DNA from: an uncultured Opitutia bacterium
GTDB taxonomy: Bacteria; Verrucomicrobiota; Verrucomicrobiia; Opitutales; CAJWYM01
Assembly (NCBI GenBank): GCA_913049555.1
Contig: CAJWYM010000007.1
Coordinates: 17,306-81,305 of the forward strand
Reading direction: 5' to 3'
Length of the DNA: 64,000 nucleotides
Each line of letters opens with the position of its first letter. The first letter of the stretch is position 1. Of this stretch, positions 18,561 through 27,499 are shown piece after piece. The notes under the pieces are model-generated. The model was not told the origin of the DNA and ran no database searches. It saw only the letters and a program-made list of their open reading frames with translations. The translations under genes were made by a program, and so were the position numbers.

Positions 18561-19742
18561 ATGAAAATAATTTTATTCACTTTTGCAATGAGTTTTGCAC
18601 CTTTGTTATGGGGTCAAGATTCACCTCAATCATTGGCACCTAACCCTGAAACTCAAGAAAATGTCTCTATAGACCCTTTTGGATCTATTCCTGAGATTGT
18701 AGCCACTGTAGATGGAGTAGAGATAAAAAAAGCGGAGGTAATAGCTGCAATCCAACAGATGACCGCACAGTTTACCCAGCAAGGTATGACTATCAACAGT
18801 TTGCCACCTCAATATATGAATCAATTTGTCGAACGGGCCATTGACAATCAAATGGAGCAATTGATCCTTCTTAAAATTGCTAAGAAAGATGGATTTATTC
18901 CTTCTGAAACCTTAGCAAAACAGGCAATCCAGCTATTCGAATCTCGTATACGCAAGAGGAGAGAAAGTATCGAAAATATGCCTGTTGATCAAAGGGAGCA
19001 ACTCATAGCCCAAGTCAAACAATCCAACAACATGACCCTAGATGAAATGATGGAAGATCAAATTAAAGGAATGACTGAGTATGTTACGAGTGAAGCAAAG
19101 AATGTGGAGTATCAAGATATGATGGCTATTCAGTTGTGGGTAAATAGAAATGTGATCGACAAAACCCTAGTTGAAGATTCTGAAATCATCGAATTTTATG
19201 AAAAAAATGCGTCCCAATTTGAAACTAAAGAGTCTGTTTCGGCCTCTCATATTTTGATTACTCCGGAAGGTGCAGATCCTCGTGCTGGCGTTCCTGCTTC
19301 AGAAGATGCCAAGACAAAAGCAAAAGTTAAAATGGATGCGGTATTGAGACAAGTCAAGGAGGGCGCTGATTTTGGATCGATGGCTAAAGAGCACAGCACA
19401 GGTCCTAGTGGACCGCAGGAAGGATCATTAGGAACTTTTGGGAGGGGACAAATGGTTCCGGCTTTTGAGCAGGCTGCATTTGCATTAGAGCCAGGTGAAG
19501 TGAGTGGAATTGTTGAGACTCAATTTGGATACCATATTATCAAGGTTACCGCCAAAAATCTTCCGGTAAAAATGGAGTTGAATGATGTCAAAGATCAAAT
19601 TCATCAACAAATAGAAGCACAAAAAGTGGATAAGAAAGTCCAAACCTTTGTAGCGGAAGCAAAAAAAGGGGCAAAAATAGAGATTCACTACGAAGCTCCA
19701 AAAATTCCAGCAACCCCTATGATGCCACAATTACCAAAGTAG
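18561..19742 (+). CDS. Periplasmic peptidyl-prolyl isomerase, PpiC/SurA type
   Basis: A 393-residue protein starting at the ATG at 18561, which has AAAGGAAAT just upstream and begins a clear signal peptide (ending near LLWGQ). The N-terminal ~200 residues are helical, like the SurA/PrsA chaperone region. A parvulin rotamase domain follows (about residues 220-350), with SASHILITPE, GSLGTFGRGQMVPAFEQAAFAL and FGYHIIKV. It should help fold outer-membrane proteins in the periplasm. It is eight bases from galE and four from the next gene, so an operon is likely. A longer frame overlapping galE exists but is not the real start. Confidence 0.92.
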   Translation: MKIILFTFAMSFAPLLWGQDSPQSLAPNPETQENVSIDPFGSIPEIVATVDGVEIKKAEVIAAIQQMTAQFTQQGMTINSLPPQYMNQFVERAIDNQMEQLILLKIAKKDGFIPSETLAKQAIQLFESRIRKRRESIENMPVDQREQLIAQVKQSNNMTLDEMMEDQIKGMTEYVTSEAKNVEYQDMMAIQLWVNRNVIDKTLVEDSEIIEFYEKNASQFETKESVSASHILITPEGADPRAGVPASEDAKTKAKVKMDAVLRQVKEGADFGSMAKEHSTGPSGPQEGSLGTFGRGQMVPAFEQAAFALEPGEVSGIVETQFGYHIIKVTAKNLPVKMELNDVKDQIHQQIEAQKVDKKVQTFVAEAKKGAKIEIHYEAPKIPATPMMPQLPK

Positions 19743-19745
19743 AAA

Positions 19746-20618
19746 ATGAAAAAAGCTTGTCTTATTGTTTTTCTTTTCAGACAAGCTTTATTGATTGGTT
19801 CTATAGATTCAAATTTTGAATCTTATTGGTATCAAGGTGCTGAGATCTCTACCTATGATTTAAAGCAGTTCCGATATGGAGAGCAGCATTCAGGTCACTC
19901 GGTATTGTTGTATGTGACAGAAAATTTCCTCGGGGATCTTCAGGTAAAACACGAATCGGGACCCAAGGTAAATCTCGTTCCCATTTTAAAGCTCAATCAT
20001 ACTAAAAAGTTTATTACTGGAATCTATCCTTATTCTGTTTTAACTTCTACTTTTCACCCACTCGATCAAGAACAACCTTTAAAAATTACGGGCTCTATTC
20101 AAGAGTGGTGTGGTCATACTTGGACTCAATTTAACAATCGGAAAGATTGGATTATAAATACATTTTCTTATTTTCAAGAAGAAGGGGATCAAGTATCGAA
20201 ATTACCTATGAATTGGACTGAGAATGGTTTGTGGACTCTTATTAGATTATCCCCAAAGGATTTACCAGTGGGTTTTTTCGGGATAATCCCATCTATCACT
20301 GCGCTCAGGTTTCAGAAGCTGCAAACAAACTCTTTTCTCGCTGAAGGCTCACTCATTCAGAATTCCAGATTTTTAGGGGTAGGTTCATTTTATAATGAAT
20401 ACAGACTTTCTTATAAAAACTTAGGTCGAAGATTGAGTCTTTGGTTTGAGCCTTTTTTCCCTTATAAAATTGTAGGTTGGAGAGAATCTTACTTGGATAC
20501 TGATGGGAATCAAGTAGGGGAAAGTGTAGCTACCTTCAAAACTTCTAAAACCATAAATTATTGGGATTTAAACAAAAACAAGGACAGGAAGAATCGAAAA
20601 AATTTACAACTCAATTGA
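19746..20618 (+). CDS. Conserved secreted protein (family often mislabelled 'septum formation inhibitor Maf')
   Basis: A 290-residue protein. The segments YWYQGAEISTYDLKQFRYGE, VLYVTENF, KLNHTKKFITGIYPYSVLTS and QEWCGHTWTQFN match a family I recall from Bacteroidota and related marine bacteria that databases often call 'septum formation inhibitor Maf'. It has none of the Maf nucleotide pyrophosphatase motifs, so that name should not be copied. A weak signal sequence is present at the N-terminus. Function is unknown. It starts four bases after the PPIase and may belong to the same operon. Confidence 0.75.
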   Translation: MKKACLIVFLFRQALLIGSIDSNFESYWYQGAEISTYDLKQFRYGEQHSGHSVLLYVTENFLGDLQVKHESGPKVNLVPILKLNHTKKFITGIYPYSVLTSTFHPLDQEQPLKITGSIQEWCGHTWTQFNNRKDWIINTFSYFQEEGDQVSKLPMNWTENGLWTLIRLSPKDLPVGFFGIIPSITALRFQKLQTNSFLAEGSLIQNSRFLGVGSFYNEYRLSYKNLGRRLSLWFEPFFPYKIVGWRESYLDTDGNQVGESVATFKTSKTINYWDLNKNKDRKNRKNLQLN

Positions 20619-20681
20619 CTCTTAGCTTCTCAAGCAAACCATCGCCTGTTTTCTTCATATCAAGATTCACTAGGAAATATT

Positions 20682-22796
20682 ATGCAAAAAAATCTTCATC
20701 CATTTTTAAATCAACCCTTCGAAATTCATTGGTCGCAATTGCAACCTGATTTTATTGAAGCCGATATTAAGAAGGGAATTTCAGACGCGAAGGTTGCCAT
20801 CGATTTCATTACAAATCAAAAGATGGAGACCCTTACCTACCAATCGACTTTAGAGGCACTGGAGAATTCTACAAAAAAACTCAGTGAGGCATGGGGTTTT
20901 GTTGGGCATTTAGATTCTGTTTGTAATAATGATGCTTTAAGGGAGGTCTATAATAAGATACTTCCTGAGGTGTCTAACTTTTTTACAAGTATAGGGTTGA
21001 ATGAGGCTCTATGGAAAATCATAGATTCTTTTTCCAAAACGAAGGAGGCCGATACTCTCAGTAAAATCCAGAAAAGGCACCTAGAGGAAACTCTTTACAG
21101 TTTTGAAAAATCTGGAGCTCATTTAAATTCCAAAGATAAAATAGAGTTTGAATCTATCAATCAGGAGTTGTCTCAGTGTACTCAAAAGTATTCGGAACGA
21201 GTTTTAGATTCAACGAATGCTTGGGATTATGTTACCGGAGATGAAGAGGAAATTTCTGGATTGCCTGAAATTCTGAAAGAAGCCGCCAGACAAGATGCAT
21301 TGACAAAAAATTATGGAGATGAAAAGAATTTTAAGTGGCGTTTTAGTTTACAAATGCCTTCATTAGTGCCTGCATTGACTTATTTAGAGAGTAGCAAATT
21401 AAGAAAAAAGATCTGGGAAGCTTCTAGCCAAATTGGTTTTTACGGAGAATATGACAATACAGATTTAATTTGGAAAATACTCAAGCTTCGACAAAGAAAG
21501 GCTGAAATTTTAGGTCGAAAGAACTTTGCAGATTTAGCGACTGAAAGAAGAATGGCTGCAACTGGAAAGTGCGCCCTTGAATTTGTGGAGAATCTTTTTG
21601 AAAAAGTCCAAGGGTCTTTTATTCATGAAACAGATACCTTAGAAAAGTTTTCCGCGTCTACTTTAGCTCAATCACAAGAAAATTTAGAACCTTGGGATGT
21701 AGCTTATTGGTCAGAAAAGCAAAGAAAAGAATTGTTTGATTATGATGAGGAAGAGCTGAGGCCTTATTTTCCTATTGAATCTGTTATAAGTGGCATGTTT
21801 GATTTAGCTGAGAAATTATTTGGGGTTTCCATCATTGAAAGACCCACATCTTTTGAAGGGGAACCCTGTTCCATAACTCAAGAGCTTTCAGGAGAACATG
21901 CCGAGGTATGGCATCCAGAGGTTCGCTTTTATGAAATGAGGGATGGAGACAAGCATCTAGGCTCTTTTTATGCCGACTGGCATCCTCGAGAATCAAAAAG
22001 GGGTGGAGCTTGGATGAATTCTTTGATCACGGGTGGGCCCGAAGAGGAAAAGCATATGCCCAACCTTGGATTGATTACTGGTAATTTAACGGCTCCGACC
22101 CCAGAGAAACCAGCATTGCTGAATCATAGAGAGGTAGAAACTGTATTTCATGAATTTGGGCATTTGATTCATCATCTTTTCGGTATGGTGCCTGTTAAAT
22201 CTCTCAATGGGATTCATGTTGCCTGGGACTTCGTTGAATTGCCTTCGCAGATTTTAGAAAACTTTTGCTGGGATCGAAACAGTTTAGATTTATTTGCAAA
22301 GCATTATGTTACAGGTGAAAGGATTCCAAGTGATTTATTCGATAAGATGATCGCTGCGAGAAATTATCGGGCAGCCTCTGCCACGGTCCGTCAATTGAAT
22401 CTTTCTAAAATGGATTTAGAATTGCATATGCATTTATTTCAGGACAAGGCAATGGATTTAGAGGTTTGGATAGATGAGGTTTTGAGCGATTATAAAATGC
22501 CATTGAAAACACCCTCTCCCTCTATTTTGAGACGTTTCGGTCATTTATTTTCCAGTTCCACTGGGTATGCAGCCGGTTACTATTCTTACAAATGGGCTGA
22601 GGTTCTGGATGCAGATGCGTTCACTAAATTTGCTGCGAACGGGGTTATTAATTCGGAAATTGGCAGAGAATTTCGAGAGAAGATATTGAGTTGTGGAAAT
22701 GCGGAAGATCCAATGACTCTGTTTGAAAATTTTATGGGACGCAAACCGGATTCAGATTCATTGTTAGAAAGGTGTGGGTTGTTAAAAGATTCGTAA
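20682..22796 (+). CDS. prlC: Oligopeptidase A, M3 family metallopeptidase
   Basis: A 704-residue M3 (thimet-type) peptidase of the usual length. The zinc site FHEFGHLIHHLFG (HExGH) is near residue 487, with the downstream Glu ligand in HVAWDFVELPSQ near 520. The FYADWHPRESKRGGAW block is also typical. It degrades short peptides, including signal peptide fragments, in the cytoplasm; no signal peptide is present. It follows the Maf-mislabelled gene by 63 bases. Confidence 0.93.
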   Translation: MQKNLHPFLNQPFEIHWSQLQPDFIEADIKKGISDAKVAIDFITNQKMETLTYQSTLEALENSTKKLSEAWGFVGHLDSVCNNDALREVYNKILPEVSNFFTSIGLNEALWKIIDSFSKTKEADTLSKIQKRHLEETLYSFEKSGAHLNSKDKIEFESINQELSQCTQKYSERVLDSTNAWDYVTGDEEEISGLPEILKEAARQDALTKNYGDEKNFKWRFSLQMPSLVPALTYLESSKLRKKIWEASSQIGFYGEYDNTDLIWKILKLRQRKAEILGRKNFADLATERRMAATGKCALEFVENLFEKVQGSFIHETDTLEKFSASTLAQSQENLEPWDVAYWSEKQRKELFDYDEEELRPYFPIESVISGMFDLAEKLFGVSIIERPTSFEGEPCSITQELSGEHAEVWHPEVRFYEMRDGDKHLGSFYADWHPRESKRGGAWMNSLITGGPEEEKHMPNLGLITGNLTAPTPEKPALLNHREVETVFHEFGHLIHHLFGMVPVKSLNGIHVAWDFVELPSQILENFCWDRNSLDLFAKHYVTGERIPSDLFDKMIAARNYRAASATVRQLNLSKMDLELHMHLFQDKAMDLEVWIDEVLSDYKMPLKTPSPSILRRFGHLFSSSTGYAAGYYSYKWAEVLDADAFTKFAANGVINSEIGREFREKILSCGNAEDPMTLFENFMGRKPDSDSLLERCGLLKDS

Positions 22797-22889
22797 AAGT
22801 TTTAAATATTAATTTCAAATCTTTTCGGTAAACTTTTTGCTACTTGTTTTAAAAATTCATTCAATACAAAACTTTCACTGTCTTTTCTT

Positions 22890-23543
22890 ATGTTTCTAAT
22901 ACTGAAAAGAATTGTCTTTTTATCTATTGCCACTTTCTTGGTTTTTATACTTTTGTTGGTATTGGTCTCCTTTTTTTTTGATGTTCAATCGATCGGAAGA
23001 ACCACCTATGCCGTTGAGAAATTAATCCCCAAAAAAGTTGGGATTGTTTTAGGATGTGCTCCTTATGTTGCTAGAGGGCAAAAGAATCTTTTTTTTGAAG
23101 GGCGAATGGATGCAGCTTATCAATTATATGCTAGCGGTGGGGTAGAATACTTGTTACTCAGTGGTGATAATAAATATTATGAATACAATGAACCTTTGGC
23201 AATGAAGAGGGCCCTAATCAAGCGAGGCGTTGACGAAGCAGTTCTAATATTAGATTTTGCTGGTTTTCGAACTTTAGACTCCATTGCCCGTGCGAAAATG
23301 GTTTGGGGCTTGAAGGATGCGATCGTTGTTTCTCAAGAGTTTCATAATGAGCGAGCTCTCCTTATTGGAGATAAATTCGGAATATACTTGGAGGGATTCA
23401 ATGCTAAACCGATCCCGCTGGGTGTCGGTCTAAAGACCAAAATACGAGAATATTTCGCAAGAACAAAGGCAATCCTAGACTTGTACATATTGAATACACA
23501 ACCCCAGCATTCAGGGCCTCACGAATCCGAATTTCTTAATTGA
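22890..23543 (+). CDS. SanA/YdcF-like DUF218 membrane-anchored protein
   Basis: A 217-residue protein with one N-terminal transmembrane segment (about residues 7-30) and a periplasmic DUF218 domain. Key segments are GIVLGCAPYV, FFEGRMDAAYQLYASGGVEYLLLSG, EPLAMKRALIKRGV, DFAGFRTLDSIARAK and VVSQEFHNERAL, close to E. coli SanA. SanA affects envelope permeability and vancomycin resistance at high temperature; the chemistry is unknown. It is the last gene of the rightward block. Confidence 0.88.
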   Translation: MFLILKRIVFLSIATFLVFILLLVLVSFFFDVQSIGRTTYAVEKLIPKKVGIVLGCAPYVARGQKNLFFEGRMDAAYQLYASGGVEYLLLSGDNKYYEYNEPLAMKRALIKRGVDEAVLILDFAGFRTLDSIARAKMVWGLKDAIVVSQEFHNERALLIGDKFGIYLEGFNAKPIPLGVGLKTKIREYFARTKAILDLYILNTQPQHSGPHESEFLN

Positions 23544-23653
23544 GAAATGACACTTTAATTGACAACAACAGCCTTGTAGGCTGAGGAATTTAATGAGAAA
23601 AACAAGAATGGAACCCAAACCAAAAGCAAAATTATGGATGCTTGTTGAAGTCT

Positions 23654-24550
23654 TTATTTTGGAGGATTGATGTATCTAAATCCACTATTTGGGTTGGTTG
23701 GATCCAAAGCATACACTTCCCTATTTTTTAGAAAATTCTTTAAAACTCTAGCCGGAATTGAAAATCCCAGTCCCTCTGCGCCCATCGCTATTATTTTCAT
23801 ATTGTTCACCCCAATCACTTCACCTCTTGAATTGAATAAAGGGCCTCCCGAGTTGCCAGGATTGATCTGGGTGGTTGTTTGAATGTATAGTCTTCCATAA
23901 ATGAGACGATTTTTAAGGCTAATTATACCCTCAGAAACAGATCTTTCCAATCCAAGAGGACTTCCAATTGCGAATACAGCTTGTCCTTGTTTCAGGGAGT
24001 CTGTTCTTCCAATGGGAAGGGGTTTGAATTTATAGTCAGAGTGGTTTTTTATCTTTAGCAGTGCCAAATCAATGCTTGGACTGGAACTCATAATTTGAAC
24101 ATTATCAAATTGTTTCCTTAAAGAATCGTCTTTTGGGAAGAGGGTAACTGCAATCTTGGTTTCTCCTGCGATTACATGGTTGTTAGTAATTATGTAGCCT
24201 GTTTCGTGGATAATAAATCCACTTCCAAGACCAGATGGAGTGGTTATTTTTACTACAGATTGCCCTAGGATTTCAAGAAGTTGATTGAGTGGAAGAGTGG
24301 GTGCATTTGGTTTTTCAAAATATATTTCGTGAGCTATCGGATTTATTTTTTGTTTTTGTTCTTCGGATTTATGAATAATCAAATGACTTGGGACTTTTAA
24401 AACATCATGGCCTATGTCAATAAATAGATAGTCCCCGGTTTCTTTAATCACTGCTCCTGAGATTTGATTGCCTCCACCTAGGTGAATCGTGGTTATGTTT
24501 CCTGCAAAAAGAAAAACAGGTAAAAAAAGAAAAATTAAAGATTTAAACAT
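23654..24550 (-). CDS. HtrA-like S1C serine protease, secreted
   Basis: A 298-residue protein when started at the ATG at 24550, which begins a signal peptide (FKSLIFLFLPVFLFAG). An upstream ATG at 24616 would add 22 residues. The trypsin-like triad is visible: His in TNNHVIAG, Asp in SIDLALLKI and Ser in INPGNSGGPL. The chain stops shortly after the protease domain, so there is no C-terminal PDZ domain. An N-terminal domain of about 90 residues precedes the protease. It is probably a periplasmic quality-control protease. It is convergent with the SanA-like gene. Confidence 0.88.
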   Translation of the reverse strand: MFKSLIFLFLPVFLFAGNITTIHLGGGNQISGAVIKETGDYLFIDIGHDVLKVPSHLIIHKSEEQKQKINPIAHEIYFEKPNAPTLPLNQLLEILGQSVVKITTPSGLGSGFIIHETGYIITNNHVIAGETKIAVTLFPKDDSLRKQFDNVQIMSSSPSIDLALLKIKNHSDYKFKPLPIGRTDSLKQGQAVFAIGSPLGLERSVSEGIISLKNRLIYGRLYIQTTTQINPGNSGGPLFNSRGEVIGVNNMKIIAMGAEGLGFSIPARVLKNFLKNREVYALDPTNPNSGFRYINPPK

Positions 24551-24838
24551 CTTTATCAATATAGGTTCCAGTTTCAAATTTGGCAACTTTTGTATGGTCA
24601 AAATATAAAGCTCCATAGTCTGGTCTTTGATTTTTCGATTAAATTGTGGAATTCCTCAAACGACCTAGAACCAGTTTTTTTGGGATCAAAGTTGTGTTTT
24701 AATTTCTATTCTAATCGGCTTCTGCTTTTTACAGCAGGGGCCTCAAATGTAAAGCAGTCTTTTTACCCTGGAAATGTTGGGTTATACTTATCAAGGATGC
24801 CTCGAGCTTACTGAGATTTAATAGAGAAAATAGACTTT

Positions 24839-25456
24839 CTAGCTCTTCAATACTTTTTGTTTCTCTGATTTGTAAATGGCAGTTAAGTTCTCCAAATCTT
24901 TTTGTTTGTCCTCGCTGTGAATGCAATAGTCATAGTGAGGCCAATATTCCATTTCTTTTTGAGCCGCAATCAGTCTTCTTTGAATTTCTTCTTTAGAATC
25001 GGACCCTCTTGTATAGAGCCTTTTTTCAAGTTCATCAAGAGTTGGGGGCATCACAAACACGGTTATAAGTTGCTTAGATAAAGCCCTGTCGTTTCTGGCA
25101 GATTCTTTAATGGTTAAAGTTCCTTGAACATCTATATTGAGTAAAAGATCTATATTAGCAGATAATTTATTTTGGATCTCTGACTTTAAAGTGCCGTAGC
25201 ATTTATTATGAACCTTTGCAAATTCGTAAAAGGCCCCTTCTTTTAATTTAAGATCAAAAGTGGATTGTTTTAAAAAATGATAGTCGAATCCGTCTTTTTC
25301 ACCCAACCTTGGGGGACGAGTTGTGCAAGTAACCACTCTTTGCACTTCAGGTGAGTAATGACGAATCATCCCATCACACAAAGTAGTCTTACCACTTCCT
25401 GCTGGTCCGGATACAATTAGAAGGATCGAGCGCTCCGGCCTAGATTTTACTAACAT
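24839..25456 (-). CDS. gmk: Guanylate kinase
   Basis: A 205-residue protein. The P-loop GPAGSGKTT is near residues 18-26, followed by the GMP-binding CTTRPPRLGEKDGFDYHFL block and later LLNIDVQGTLTIK. It phosphorylates GMP to GDP. Length and motifs are normal. The start lies seven bases downstream of the membrane-protein gene, so it is probably co-transcribed with miaB. Confidence 0.95.
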   Translation of the reverse strand: MLVKSRPERSILLIVSGPAGSGKTTLCDGMIRHYSPEVQRVVTCTTRPPRLGEKDGFDYHFLKQSTFDLKLKEGAFYEFAKVHNKCYGTLKSEIQNKLSANIDLLLNIDVQGTLTIKESARNDRALSKQLITVFVMPPTLDELEKRLYTRGSDSKEEIQRRLIAAQKEMEYWPHYDYCIHSEDKQKDLENLTAIYKSEKQKVLKS

Positions 25457-25463
25457 CGACTGA

Positions 25464-26000
25464 TTAGTAGGTGAAGGAGATAAAGGTTAAGGTCAATCCA
25501 TATATAAGAGATAGGTAACCAATCATTTTGCGATTTTTGGAGCTTTTGGCCATCCAACTTAGAAAATCTCTCATTTTATAAGGGTTGGAACCCAGCCAAA
25601 TAGCAATTGCTATTAAAACATATGTAATCGAAACTAATAGTAGACGGCTCGTTGGTTCTTGTCGGTATGCGGAATCTAAAATGGTACCCCCTGAAAGAAG
25701 AATAATTATAGATAGACCTCGAACTGCTAAAAAGTCTGGGGCGTATCTAAAAGAGGCCAATCCAAGAGCAGCAAAACCGACGAAAAGATAATTTCTATAC
25801 TGTCCAAAATCCGCAAATCCAAGTTTTAAAATATGGGACAGAAACCATACTCCTCCAATAGTCATTGTGATAAGAGCGGCATTTTTTGAACGTGGAAAAG
25901 CTTGAAGAGGTTTAGACAACTTTTCCCATCGAAATGCCACTGCAAAACCAAGGATTGCAAGTATCATCCCAGTGATCAGAGTGGATGCAAAAAGGGTCAT
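25464..26000 (-). CDS. Hypothetical integral membrane protein
   Basis: A 178-residue protein with about five hydrophobic helices and short loops. No motif identifies a family. Its ATG overlaps the miaB stop (ATGA) and it ends eight bases before gmk, so it sits inside a miaB-gmk operon. Role unknown. Confidence 0.65.
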   Translation of the reverse strand: MTLFASTLITGMILAILGFAVAFRWEKLSKPLQAFPRSKNAALITMTIGGVWFLSHILKLGFADFGQYRNYLFVGFAALGLASFRYAPDFLAVRGLSIIILLSGGTILDSAYRQEPTSRLLLVSITYVLIAIAIWLGSNPYKMRDFLSWMAKSSKNRKMIGYLSLIYGLTLTFISFTY

Positions 26001-27349
26001 TGGATTACGAGACTCCCTCGAACCGTTGTTACGGACGCTTCCTCTATTTTGACAGGAACTAATTCACCAATCAACCTTTCGCTACCAGAAAAAACAACTT
26101 TTCTAAAACCTCGATTTCTCCCTACAAACATGTTTTCACCTTTTCTTGCAGGACCTTCAACAAGAATTTCTTGAGTGGTCCCAATTAAATTTTGATTCCT
26201 TTTTAAGGAGGCTTTTTCTAGGATTGATAGAAGAATTTGGTTCCTCTCTTCCTTCACTTCTTTAGGGATTTGATCTTCAAGGATAGCTGCCGGGGTTCCT
26301 GTTCTTGTGCTGTATTTAAAAATAAATGCCATTTCAAAACCGATTTCTTCAAACAAGTTTCTAGTGAGTTCAAAGTCTTGATCCGTCTCCCCAGGAAACC
26401 CAACAATGATGTCCGTTGAAAAATACATATCTGGGACAACAGATCTAAGATCCCCGACAAGTTGTTTGAATCGTTCACGACTGTAAGGACGATTCATTTT
26501 TTTCAAAATTTTACTGGACCCACTTTGCATAGGAAGATGTATATACTCACAAAGCTTAGGTAGATCTCGGTACGCTTCTACTAAATCCTGTTTGAATCCT
26601 CTAGGGTGAGGAGATGTAAAACGAATTCTTTCCAGTCCTTTTATCTCATTCAATCGTTCAAGCAGTTGAACAAATGGACTTTTCCCTTGGATAAAAGGAA
26701 TTTCACGACGACCGTAACTGTTTACAATTTGTCCTAGTAGGGTGATCTCTTTGGTTCCATTTTCAACGAGTTCATGGGCTTCCTCTACAATACTTTCGAT
26801 TGGACGACAGCGTTCACGACCTCTTGTTTTTGGAACGATACAGAAAGTACAATTCATATTACATCCTTGCATGATGGATATAAATGCTGAAACTTTCCTT
26901 TTATCAAGGTTATGGGCGACGATTGTGTTTTGAGAACCTTGTTCGTTTTCTAGGTCTACAATTGTAGAGGGTTTTGGGCCTTGGCCTTCGAGGGTTTTAA
27001 AAATGTTGTCTAAATGGTCAGGAACTTGATGGAACTTTTGGGTTCCAATTATTAAATCAATGTCCGGAAGTTTATCTATAAGTTCTACCCCTCTGTTCTG
27101 GGCCATACAACCCATGACGCCAAGAATGAAGTTGGGGTTTTTTCTTAACCGTCTCTTTAAATATCCTGCCTTACCAATTGCTTTTTGTTCCGCTTGCTCT
27201 CGAACGCTACAAGTATTGAGTAGAACTACATCTGCATCTTCCTCGTGCTGAACAATTGAGTAACCACGACCCCTAAGCATTTCGGAAACTGCTTCCGAAT
27301 CTCGTTCGTTCATCTGACATCCGTAGGTCTTGATGTATACCCGATTCAT
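25997..27349 (-). CDS. miaB: tRNA-2-methylthio-N6-isopentenyladenosine synthase
   Basis: A 450-residue radical SAM methylthiotransferase. The N-terminal UPF0004 domain begins with YGCQMNERDSE. The radical-SAM iron-sulfur motif is in MQGCNMNCTFCIVPKTRGRE (CxxxCxxC) near residue 162. A C-terminal TRAM domain follows (about 385-450). RGRERCRP after the cluster motif is typical of MiaB rather than RimO or MtaB. It adds a methylthio group to i6A37 of tRNAs. It heads an operon with the membrane protein and gmk. Confidence 0.96.
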   Translation of the reverse strand: MNRVYIKTYGCQMNERDSEAVSEMLRGRGYSIVQHEEDADVVLLNTCSVREQAEQKAIGKAGYLKRRLRKNPNFILGVMGCMAQNRGVELIDKLPDIDLIIGTQKFHQVPDHLDNIFKTLEGQGPKPSTIVDLENEQGSQNTIVAHNLDKRKVSAFISIMQGCNMNCTFCIVPKTRGRERCRPIESIVEEAHELVENGTKEITLLGQIVNSYGRREIPFIQGKSPFVQLLERLNEIKGLERIRFTSPHPRGFKQDLVEAYRDLPKLCEYIHLPMQSGSSKILKKMNRPYSRERFKQLVGDLRSVVPDMYFSTDIIVGFPGETDQDFELTRNLFEEIGFEMAFIFKYSTRTGTPAAILEDQIPKEVKEERNQILLSILEKASLKRNQNLIGTTQEILVEGPARKGENMFVGRNRGFRKVVFSGSERLIGELVPVKIEEASVTTVRGSLVIQ

Positions 27350-27499
27350 TTTACTCCAAACTAATTACTCAATTTTTGTTCTAGGCTCTGAATTGTTTTG
27401 ATAGATCTAAAAATAATAAGGTTCAATGAAATACGGATGCCCTTGTGCTTGCAAGATATTTCCAAGGGGGAATCAGTGGGTAGTCTAAAAGTATAGCTC

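Noticed and set aside
19746..20618. Naming this gene 'septum formation inhibitor Maf'
   Set aside because: The protein has none of the Maf pyrophosphatase motifs; the label is a known database error for this family, as I recall it.
23593..23670. 25-codon frame with an upstream CAGCCT/AGGCTG hairpin between the convergent SanA-like and HtrA-like genes
   Set aside because: Too short to support and overlapping the protease gene's end. The hairpin has no T-run and could be a weak bidirectional stop.
27426..27488. 20-codon Cys-rich frame (MKYGCPCACK start) upstream of miaB
   Set aside because: No ribosome binding site and too short to distinguish from chance.
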